Positions 10,903-19,183 of a stretch of 64,000 nucleotides of DNA are shown in pieces. A model generated the notes under the pieces. The model had not been told where the DNA came from. It saw only the letters and a program-made list of their open reading frames with translations, and did no database searches. Origin of the DNA: Nitzschia sp. pyKryTriq1 (Eukaryota > Bacillariophyta > Bacillariophyceae > Bacillariales > Bacillariaceae). The stretch is taken from NCBI GenBank assembly GCA_956465555.1, contig OY101131.1:695469-759468 (forward strand), written 5' to 3'. The position numbers and the translations under genes are program-made. The stretch's first letter is position 1. Each line of letters opens with the position of its first letter.

Positions 10903-11371
10903 CAAGACGCATGTACTGCATTCTACATTCTTTTTCTCTTGAGCTGACGTCAAATAGTAAATGGAAACTTGTACTTCCAAGAGCTGTTGCGTGTATGTCT
11001 TTTTCCAAAAGTAGAAAAGCTCATGCAAGAATTCGTAGTGGTTCAGAGTTTTTCTGAGCTTGTCTTCAGTCGAAAGTTCTCTGCATCTCCAGTTGAAAGT
11101 CTGCGAGGAAATATGGGAGGTCCTCCCCCGTCGAACAACCGAGTAGATGCAGGTTGTGTCCTGCAGTCTTCCAAGATAAAAGTCTAGTAGAGAGGTGGCT
11201 ATGTGATGGCCAAAATGCGGGAGGGGGTAGCCTCGACCAGCGCGCGACGGAAGGACGCGACACACGGCCTGTCCGTCAATGCGTTGAACTTGAGTGCCGA
11301 CAAAAGCGCGCGGTGCCGATATAGATGCGCGCGATGAAGTGCGCCGAGTGCCGACTTAGAATGTACGGTGT
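10903..11371. other. Intergenic region, no gene seen
   Basis: About 470 bp between the end of the two-exon gene and the Copia-like fossil. Rich in GCGC and CGCGCG strings at 11240-11350. No protein-like frame stands out. Confidence 0.45.
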
Positions 11372-11567
11372 TACGAAATCAATAGATTCCAATTTTATAA
11401 CAGTTTAGTCTGGACTAGGTTCTAGAAACTACTCGTCTTCCGGGACTCATCACCTTCTGGATACTCTTGCAACAATACTGGTGAGACAAGGACACAAGAT
11501 CCATTGTTAAAATAGGATCTTTGCGAATACCAGTGTTTATAAGTAAAAGGTTCCAAGCAGGATTTGA
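11372..11567. repeat. Direct repeat, left copy
   Basis: Starts TACGAAATCAATAGATTCC and is near identical to 12001-12196; the first difference I see is a T/C near the right end. Confidence 0.85.
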
Positions 11568-12000
11568 ATACTGGCAGGCGGCACACTTTGGTGGTGGTGT
11601 TGTTAACTTTCCAATCGCCGTGTGAAGAGCTCTCGTGCGCTGGCTAGTCGACAGTACTCCGGTTCTGCAAAGGAATTGAACAGTAGAGAATGCGGTATGT
11701 CCAAGACGTTGGTGCCATTTTAGCCATTCCTTCTCAGCATTCGTCAGATTGATATTGGAGTCGCTCACTTCGCTCACCGCAGCTACAATCTGCTCCGCAA
11801 TCCTTGGTGTTCCGCCTCCAACAGCATAGGCTTGCGAGACCGGAAGATTATTGACAGGATTGATTGGAACAATGATCGAGTTGGTTGGTTGATCTCCAAT
11901 CTTGGATCCACTCAAGGTCAATGCGGTGCTGTTGATCGTGATGGATTCTGTAGGGTATGCTTGGGTGATGGCACCGGTACTGGCAAGTCGAACTTTGGAC

Positions 12001-12196
12001 TACGAAATCAATAGATTCCAATTTTATAACAGTTTAGTCTGGACTAGGTTCTAGAAACTACTCGTCTTCCGGGACTCATCACCTTCTGGATACTCTTGCA
12101 ACAATACTGGTGAGACAAGGACACAAGATCCATTGTTAAAATAGGATCTTTGCGAATACCAGTGTTTATAAGTAAAAGGTTCCAAGCAGGATTCGA
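12001..12196. repeat. Direct repeat, right copy
   Basis: Copy of 11372-11567 at a distance of 629 bp. Confidence 0.85.
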
Positions 12197-12197
12197 A

Positions 12198-12536
12198 CAA
12201 GATTCCAAGCTTCCGAGTATAGTTTCCGCCTTCAGTCGTGTCCGACTTAATCGAATAAATAATGATGTCGGACGTGTCCGACATCTCAACTTGCCGATAG
12301 TTTACGCACGTCATCGATGATCGAGAAGAGCACGAAGTTTGAACTTTCCTTTGGGTTGAATCATCATCATCAGCATCATCGCATCGGACATCGGATAGCA
12401 TCGCATCATGAACATCGTCGTCGTTGCTTGAGTTGTTATGTCAACTACGTTCAATTCCTCTTCTTAACTACCGGCACGACACCTTTCAAGAAAGTAAGAA
12501 CGACAGCTGGCCGAGTTGAAATATCTTCTCGTGGAA
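12198..12536. other. 5' region of the Ala-rich membrane-protein gene
   Basis: About 340 bp with ATCATCATC and CATCGCATCG strings near 12360-12420. No gene seen. The ATG at 12537 is the first Met of the following frame. Confidence 0.45.
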
Positions 12537-14447
12537 ATGAAAGGAGCCAGCATAAGAATGATGAGCTGCCCTTTCCTTTTGCTGCTGCTTTTGCACGCAA
12601 CGACGCTTGATTTGGCGGTGTCGTTTGTTGGAAATTCTCCAGCGGAAAGCTTCCAAAGAATCCAAGATACGCACTTGAAATCATCATTCAGCGACTGGTC
12701 GTCAAGAACAGGAGACTCTGCCTTGAGGCAAGTGCAATTTCTGGCTTCCAAGGTGGCCGAATCGACCGCCGCGGGGGAAAAGGCAGGGAAGGTTGTCGGC
12801 AAGAGCGGCCCCAAATCAGTCCGAGGGACCGGTGGCGTTGTATATAACAATCCAGAATTCAATCGCGGTGTTCTGCTGGATAATGAAAAATCCGACGGGG
12901 ACTTTATCTTGAATCCGAACTTGGAAATCAGAGTCAATTCCAAGCGCGAAGAGCAAGTCTGGACAGCTTTGGCAAACCTAGAACTGGACAGTAAGTTTTG
13001 CATGCATGACCACCAGCCGTCGGCTTTATTTTTTAATTTGTATTCATAATTGGATGTGTGTATTCTCACTACTTGTAACTCCAGTGCAATTGTTGGACAA
13101 GGTAGCTGGACAAAAACCTCAATTGACAGCTCTTGAATTGACATTGCTCTCTGCATCCGTCGCTGCCGCTGCATCAGGCCCATGGCTAGTCGGAGGAAAA
13201 CTCACAGAGTTCTTGGCTCCCACGGCTGCTGCATGTAAGTTTCAATTTTCTCACAAAAAGTTGATGAACCACATTATATTGTCGTCTTATTTGTTTTTTC
13301 TTATCGCTACCTAGTTTGTGCGGCTATCGGAATCGGGGCAGAATATGTTGGTAGAGTATCAGTGGCCGACGGAAAAGAGGTAGCGGCTGCATCGATTCAG
13401 TGTGCGGCAGAGGCTGAAGGTTTGCTTGCCAATTCAGAAAGATCAAAGGCAATCATGCCTTTGTGCGTAGGTGTCGGAGCAACGGCAACAACATTTTCCT
13501 TGCTAGTGCCAGTTCTTCTCGGGTCCTTAAACCCAAACATCTTCCTGTTGAACGAAATTTATTTGGTGTGCCCTCTAATCAGTGTATTATCCGCGGCAGT
13601 TGGGAGTCTCGCGCTTCAGGAATCTCGTTCTTTCGCTGCAAGGGCTACATCCGTGGGAAATCGTCGGTTTGCGCGGTCGGGTCTTGTAGGACGGACATGG
13701 CTGAGTTCTGCAGAACAAATCATCGGCAAATCGGAAGGGGCAAGACAGAAGTGGAGAACCTTTTGTTTCAGTGTATTGCCAGCTCCTATTATCGGCTCAT
13801 TAGTACCTGGAACCTCGTTGGCGACGAAATCGATCATCATTACAGCGCTTGCGGCGGCCCAGTCAGCGTACTTTCTTGCTCAATCAGAGTATTCTTTGGC
13901 GCGTGCGACGGATGCTGTAGCCGTCAAGGCTCGTAGCGCAGCAGTTTGTGATACCTACGCCAACCAAGGTGCTCGGTCCGCAGCAATTTTACCGTTCACT
14001 TCGGCTCTTTCGGGGTTGTGCGCGGCAGCAACCGCCGCTATTGTCGAGTTGCCGTTTTTGGAGTCATTATCGGCTGCTGGAACATTTGCGGGCCTCTCTG
14101 CGGAAATGGCGATCGTCGCTTTTTTCCCTGCCTTTTCAGCATTATTTGCAGCAGCAGCCTCCGTCTCCAAGGCACGGTGTGAAGTTCAGGCCGAGGCTGC
14201 CGTGCAAGCTGCATCAACTCTGGCCTTGGAGTACAATGCCGACGAAGAAGACGACCCTATCCTTCGTCCATTCAGGGGTGTCGCGGAACTCATTCAGCTA
14301 ACTTATTCGAGCTCGGTCGTCGAGCCATTGCTACGGTTCCTCGGTAAACTGAAACGAACCTTGCGAGTGAGGAGTATGCTGCGGAAATTGTTCCGCCGAA
14401 ACTCGTCCCGCTCAGACACACCCGAAGCGGCTCCGGCAATACAGTAA
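12537..14447 (+). CDS. Ala-rich multi-pass membrane protein, probably plastid-targeted
   Basis: Three exons (12537-12990, 13085-13234, 13315-14447) with 94 and 80 bp GTAAGT...AG introns give 578 residues. The N-terminus has a typical signal core (FLLLLLLHATTL) followed by LAVSFVG, close to the A-x-S/A-F transit motif of diatom plastid proteins. The first ~150 residues after it are soluble. From ~residue 185 onward there are at least seven hydrophobic, Ala-rich segments, e.g. LCVGVGATATTFSLLVPVL, YLVCPLISVLSAAVGSLAL, and a long paired one ending in FFPAFSALFAAAASVSKA. A short basic tail (RVRSMLRKLFRRNSSR) ends the protein. No family recognised; a thylakoid or envelope protein is possible but is inference. 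Confidence 0.75.
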
Positions 14448-14707
14448 TCTTTCAAAAATAATAGTTTAAGTTTGCAGACAACCCTTTCGAACTACCGGTA
14501 GGGATTTCCTTACGTCATACTTATATTCCATTACTCCGGATCCTGTAGTCCGTTCGACAATGCGGCACTGACGAATCGGTTTTCAAAATATATGGGGTCG
14601 TGGGTGCCGGTGTTGTTGCGCTTCCACCAATGCGGACCAGTATCCGTCATAGTGATGGTTCTGCTGGATGGTTCCCTAACGCAAATCACCAACAATCAGT
14701 GCAAAAT

Positions 14708-16158
14708 TTACACTTTTCGAAACAGTACCGTTGCTTGTCGCTTTACATCTAACCTCAAGCGCTCAGAAGGCACCCCCACCGCGTTCGCGCCAATTTCCAC
14801 TTTGCTAAATAGTCCATTTCCCTGGCATTGCAGCAAGATTGGAAATCGTCGTTCAATACCACGGTTTCCATTTTGGACGTTGACAAAAACGGCTTGTATA
14901 TCCAGGGAGTCTCCGGGCGCCAACTGATCGAGAGTCCACGAAAGTGTGCGCTTCATGTCATTCCACTCTCCTCCTTTTCGGGACATTTGAACACTATATC
15001 CATTCAGGTCGGGAGGTACAACGACCATAATCGCCATTTTTCTCAAAGAATGGGAATTGTTTGGGTTTGCTCTAATCCGAATACCGATTTTGCAACTATT
15101 CTCGTCTTCGTGGACCTTGCTCTTCAGCAACTGTATCATGACAAAGAAATGTAAAAGCCCGAAGAAGAATCAGTATACACCCTTTCTGTGAGTCATGAAG
15201 ACAACTGCCCCGCCGTTCAAACAACAACCAATGCACGTACCAATGGAATGGGCTTGAGTTTGGGAACACATATGTATTCCAAAATAGGTGCCTGTTGAAT
15301 ATTTCGCGCATCGACTCGAAAAACGATCTCTCCTCCTTCTGGCGTTCCCAAACGAGATGTCGCTTCAGAGTCCTCCATGCAGGCTGCCGCATGGGCGTCC
15401 CAATCTTCAATGTTCCCTTTGCGATCTCGCAATACTAATTCAAACATCTCCGGGGCACCAGCCTTTTGAACCTAAAGCAGGAAAACAAAACGGCATAAAG
15501 AATGTATGGGTGAGACGTTGAATCCCAGGAAGAAAGATCCAAACACCAGGTACAGCTCACATACATTGATTCGTCCAATCACCCGGCAAGTCGGTTCTGA
15601 GGTGATGCCGTCAAACAAAATGGAGAGTCGTTCTTCCATGACAATGGACACAGACGATGATGCTGTGGATACAGCAGCATTATTATTATTTTTAGAAGTC
15701 TGAAATCCTGGAAATTCCGTCCTCCTTGCCAGCGATTCGTGCGGCCTTGAAAAGGCCCCTTCTGGTGACCAGGCGAAATCCTGCATGATCCCCACTTTTG
15801 GAAAAAGGGAATTTCGTTCGGGAGAGGAAAACAACAAATCCACTCGCTCTTGGTCTTCTTCTTCCAGTGAAGTATCCAACGATGTGTCTACCAGCATGGG
15901 TGGAGTCCATGGGTCGGTTCCGTCCTTATTGTTCGCATCACCATACAGAGGTCTGGCGGCTGATGTCCAGCCTTGCTGTTGCGGTGATGGGTGTCGTGTG
16001 AATGATTCTTCCGGTACAAGAAAGGGATCTTCGTCCAGCACATCATGATGATGCTGTTCGTCGCCATCACCAAGAACATCCGGAAACATCGCGAAGCCAT
16101 CGGCATCATCATCTTGTGCCCGAAAAGGATTGTAAAGTTGTCCCTGTGATGATTCCAT
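14708..16158 (-). CDS. Mu-homology-domain protein (muniscin/adaptor-like)
   Basis: Three exons (16158-15565, 15471-15241, 15130-14708), all phase 0, with 93 and 110 bp introns, give 415 residues. The first ~165 residues are acidic, Asp/Glu/Ser-rich and disordered, with an FxxF-like NPFRAQDDD patch. From about residue 175, ERLSILFDGITSEPTCRVIGRIN, then FELVLRD with an IEDWDAHAAAC stretch, opens a domain resembling the mu homology domain. Its second half has the typical strand pattern IMVVVPPDLNGYSVQMS, GGEWNDMKRTLSWTLDQLAPG and FPILLQCQ, ending in ...LDVKRQATVLFRK. Such domains bind cargo in clathrin adaptors and muniscins (FCHo/SGIP). Without an F-BAR part visible, the exact subfamily is open. 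Confidence 0.7.
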
Positions 16159-16956
16159 GATGAGTAAATATTATATGTAGAGGTACGCTGATGAAAAAGT
16201 AGTAGATACCACTAAAACTCGTCGAGTGGATCGATCATCTCATGGTGGTGGAGTTGCTTTTAGTTGTTGTTGACGACGATCGACGATGAAACGTGTTGGC
16301 AGCATTTTTCGTCGGATAATGATGCCGAGACCGAGCCAGTCGAGACTTGTGACGGGATTGGAAAAAAAAGTACTGGTACCACGCTTATTTTCTGTACAAT
16401 ACCAGTACTGGTACTCTGTACAAAAAAAAGCCAGCCGGCCGGCTATGGATTCTTTTGGTGCGTACTTCGTCCGTGAGACCCTTGGAACCACTCGACTAGA
16501 ATTCGCCACGGTTTCCCCCAAGAGCAGGCGCGGAGGACAAGAATCCGATACCGCGTAGAAGCATGTATGATACAAGCAGTACAAGTACAAGAAGTTCCGG
16601 TATCATACTCTAATAATGTACCCCTGGGGGTACGACTGCGCTGTACCGGTAGAGAGGGGGCTGAAGTACGATAGTTGAAGTACCGCTGTACATATGTACT
16701 GTAGCTTGTTGTTTTCCTAAAGCAGCGAAAATGTACTCTGTCTTATTTAGTAAATGTCCCACCTTGACGGTCGAGAGGAAGTCCTTGAACTGTTCCTCTC
16801 CTCTCGACAAACTAAACCATATTCTAGCGCAATGGAGATGGCAGAGGAAAGATGATGATCCACCAACTCCACTACTCGCAGATCTCATTATAACAATCAC
16901 TAATCTCGATTTTGGCTTGACTTTAACTAGGCTTTCTTTCTAATAGTACGTAGTTT
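16159..16956. other. Intergenic region with GTAC-rich islands and a dispersed repeat
   Basis: Contains clustered GTACTGGTACC/GTACCGGTA motifs at 16366-16420 and 16615-16700, a doubled CCGG palindrome (CCAGCCGGCCGGCTATGG) near 16430-16446, and the second copy of the dispersed repeat at 16718-16808. No gene seen. Confidence 0.55.
16718..16808 (+). repeat. Copy 2 of a dispersed intergenic repeat
   Basis: Shares TAAAGCAGCGAAAA, TTATTTAGT-like and ACCTTGACGG blocks with 848-919 in the same order. It ends with an inverted pair (CGAGAGGAA ... TTCCTCTC/CTCTCG) that could form a stem-loop at about 16772-16806. Confidence 0.5.
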
Positions 16957-18423
16957 CTATAACGAAACTGGCATTGTGGGTACTACAAAATGGTTCTCCA
17001 CGCGCAGTCCGTCTTGGGAGGCATGTACGCTGAGGGGGCAAATCATTGGGGATTCCCATGATGCCCACAGGTTCCCAATCGCTTCGAGGACCGAGGGACG
17101 GTCAATGTATAGGCAAACAACGGCATCGTAGCCACCTGCACCGGGGACCAAGCAGGTGATGACGCCTGGAAGTTGCGCTGTGGCATCGCACAATTTTGTC
17201 TGAGGCTCTGGCTCTATGGGTACATCGGCCTCATTTCCCATGGAGCGGAGATGTTTTCGGATGTCGGAAAATGTCGTGTGTAATTGAAAAAGTGGGCTAC
17301 TTGTCGGCCACTGGGATGCTGGTAGTCTCGCAAGTTCATCATAGTCAATGCTGGTAGTGGAAGAATCATTCGCCAATATTGACTCCATTAATTCCACGAC
17401 TTTGTCGTTGAGCCGCTTTAAATCGTCCCAGTGGGGAATTTTTCCGCCTGCTAATCGCGATGATTGCTTCCACTTCAAAACTGTCTTGGCCATGCTCGGA
17501 GATTCGCTTCCCCCTCGGACATCTGCCAACAAGACCTGGAGTTGTCCTGCCGGCAAGGGAAGAGGGCGCACCATGTCTTCCTCCCACGGATCTTGGGCGA
17601 GAGTCAGAAGGGTAGTTCTAGAGTTGGTCATGCCTCCAATGCTTTCTTCGTGATCCAACTGCCCTAGCAAATCTGGCAATAAACACTTGGGGAAACGGCG
17701 ATAAACATGGGTTCCAAAGCACGCCGCACTCACGTCGAATCCACTTCCCACCTTGCCTTGCGCGTGGCAGTGGCAAATCTGCGCCAAATTGTGAATAATG
17801 GTGGTGGGATCATCCTCGTCCTGGGCTTGTTCCGAAGGAGCAGCAGCAAAGTAGTGAAAGAGCGCTCCCACAAGACTGGTGGTCAAGGCGGCACTACTTC
17901 CGAGCCCTGTCTTGTTGACAATCGCGGAACCATCTTCCTTGGTGGGGCATTTGAGAAACTTGGGCAGAGTCGCCACCAGACTGGGCGTCCGAGGTTGATC
18001 CGGGGGCAAGTGCGGCAAAACACTGTAAAAGTCGTTGTCGGCTTGGATAGTGATGTCCAAGGAAAGGCTGTCGTGTCGCTGACGCGTCTCGGCGTCCAGA
18101 AGATAAAGCAAACACACTCGCAAGGTTTTTTCCACAAACGGATTCATGGACGTGTTCGAGACGGCCGGCTGCACATTGCTGTTCGTCGGGTCGTATTCGT
18201 AGAACCACTTGGAATGAAACTGCGGACTGAAGACTCGAATCAAATTCTTGGACGACGCAGGTGCCGCCTGAATAGTGGTGTAGAAGCGCTTATCGGCGGC
18301 CACCACCCAGCCTGCATTGGGCCGCTCCAGCACCAAGTAGCCGCCCGCCAGCAGCATTTTGCCAGGGGCAGAAACTGTCACAGGAGCCGTGCTTGTGCTT
18401 GTGCTTGTCGGCGTCGATGTCAT
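16957..18423 (-). CDS. Phosphomevalonate kinase
   Basis: Single exon, 488 residues. It has the three GHMP-kinase motifs: PGKMLLAGGYLVLERP at residues ~20-35, the ATP-binding loop KTGLGSSAALTTSL at ~171-184, and the C-terminal PGAGGYDAVVCL. Together with the length, the PGKxLLAGGYLVL start and the KVGSGFDVSAACFGTHVYRRF stretch, this fits the ERG8-type phosphomevalonate kinase of the cytosolic mevalonate pathway (mevalonate-5-phosphate to the diphosphate), which feeds sterol synthesis in diatoms. The N-terminus is a short Ser/Thr/Pro repeat without an evident targeting signal. All catalytic motifs look intact. Confidence 0.9.
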   Translation of the reverse strand: MTSTPTSTSTSTAPVTVSAPGKMLLAGGYLVLERPNAGWVVAADKRFYTTIQAAPASSKNLIRVFSPQFHSKWFYEYDPTNSNVQPAVSNTSMNPFVEKTLRVCLLYLLDAETRQRHDSLSLDITIQADNDFYSVLPHLPPDQPRTPSLVATLPKFLKCPTKEDGSAIVNKTGLGSSAALTTSLVGALFHYFAAAPSEQAQDEDDPTTIIHNLAQICHCHAQGKVGSGFDVSAACFGTHVYRRFPKCLLPDLLGQLDHEESIGGMTNSRTTLLTLAQDPWEEDMVRPLPLPAGQLQVLLADVRGGSESPSMAKTVLKWKQSSRLAGGKIPHWDDLKRLNDKVVELMESILANDSSTTSIDYDELARLPASQWPTSSPLFQLHTTFSDIRKHLRSMGNEADVPIEPEPQTKLCDATAQLPGVITCLVPGAGGYDAVVCLYIDRPSVLEAIGNLWASWESPMICPLSVHASQDGLRVENHFVVPTMPVSL

Positions 18424-19183
18424 GACGGATGCTTGCTACAAGTACAATAATCAATGAGATGCGTCGCGAGGTGATCTCTAATACGAGCAGTCCTCTCCCA
18501 GCGATAGTGGCAGTACCACTCGTAGCATAAAGATGATAATACCAGTAGTAATAGTGATGATCCAGATCATCATGCAACAATAAGGTTTGTTTTATTAGCA
18601 GTGCTACAAGTCTAAGTACTGATGTAGACTGCGTAGAAAATGCCTACCGGCAATAGCTTCGTACTGTACTTATGGTACCCGTGCTGCGTACTGCGTACCA
18701 CCGGTACGCAGTACCAGGTGTACTGCATATCGTACAGAGTACTCGTACTGTACCGGTACTGCACAGGAGCATCCGGGGAATTTTCTGAAACAAAAAAAAT
18801 CGCGCGTTTTACAGCGCTTTTCGTCGCTCTACTACTAGTAGACTACAAGGTCGAAGATTATTTCTTCGTACGAAGAAATAATCTTCGACCTTGTAGTCTA
18901 GTAGTAGAGCGACGAAAAGCGCTGTAAAACGCGCGATTTTTTTTGTTTCAGAAAATTCCCCGGATGCTCCAGAAGTACGTACCGTACAAGTACCGGTACT
19001 GTACTGGTATTCATACAGAGTTTGCGCACGCACGGAGCGGGAGTAAAAACGCTCATGTCGATCCTGAGACCAGTCACGCTCGGGAACAACAGTATGTACT
19101 CGTTACTCGTACGAGTACTATGTCTGTACGAAGTAGTACGAGTACAGAAGTTGTTCAAAAAGGTTTTAGCCGATCGTCACTGC
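18424..19183. other. Intergenic region holding a large palindrome and GTAC-rich islands
   Basis: GTACCGGTAC-type islands at 18655-18765 and 18975-19145 flank the near-perfect inverted repeat at 18766-18970. No protein-coding gene seen. The region lies between two minus-strand genes. Confidence 0.6.
18766..18970. repeat. Near-perfect ~100 bp inverted repeat (palindrome)
   Basis: The left arm begins GGAGCATCCGGGGAATTTTC and is mirrored by the right arm ending GGATGCTCC. The arms meet with essentially no spacer at CTTCGTACGAAG near 18865-18876. By eye the only difference is one extra TAG triplet in the left arm (CTACTACTAGTAGAC against CTACTACTAGAC). It could be a MITE-like element, a hairpin RNA source or a recent fold-back duplication. 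Confidence 0.9.

Larger units (their letters stand above)
11372..12197 (-). mobile_element. Fossil Copia-like fragment between two ~196 bp direct repeats
   Basis: The 196 bp repeats at 11372-11567 and 12001-12196 differ by about one base by eye. Between them, on the minus strand, is a stretch resembling the GAG pre-integrase/zinc-binding part of Copia pol (KEWLKWHQRLGHTAFSTV ... PPKCAACQY, giving His-His-Cys-Cys). Only this small part of an element is present; it is broken. The repeats lack obvious TG...CA ends, so they may be LTR pieces or a later segmental duplication. Near identity suggests a recent event. Confidence 0.6.

Noticed and set aside
12181-12215. A B-box-like string (TTCGAATCC on the minus strand) suggesting a tRNA or SINE
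   Set aside because: No A box, no acceptor or anticodon stem around it, and it belongs to the 196 bp repeats.
14520-14660. A short minus-strand frame after the muHD gene (TDTGPHWWKRNNTGTHDP) that might be a further exon
   Set aside because: Joining it needs an intron of only about 40-55 bp, and the mu homology domain already appears complete before it. Left out for lack of support.
17707-18450. A 247-codon plus-strand frame
   Set aside because: Lies entirely opposite the phosphomevalonate kinase, whose motifs are intact.
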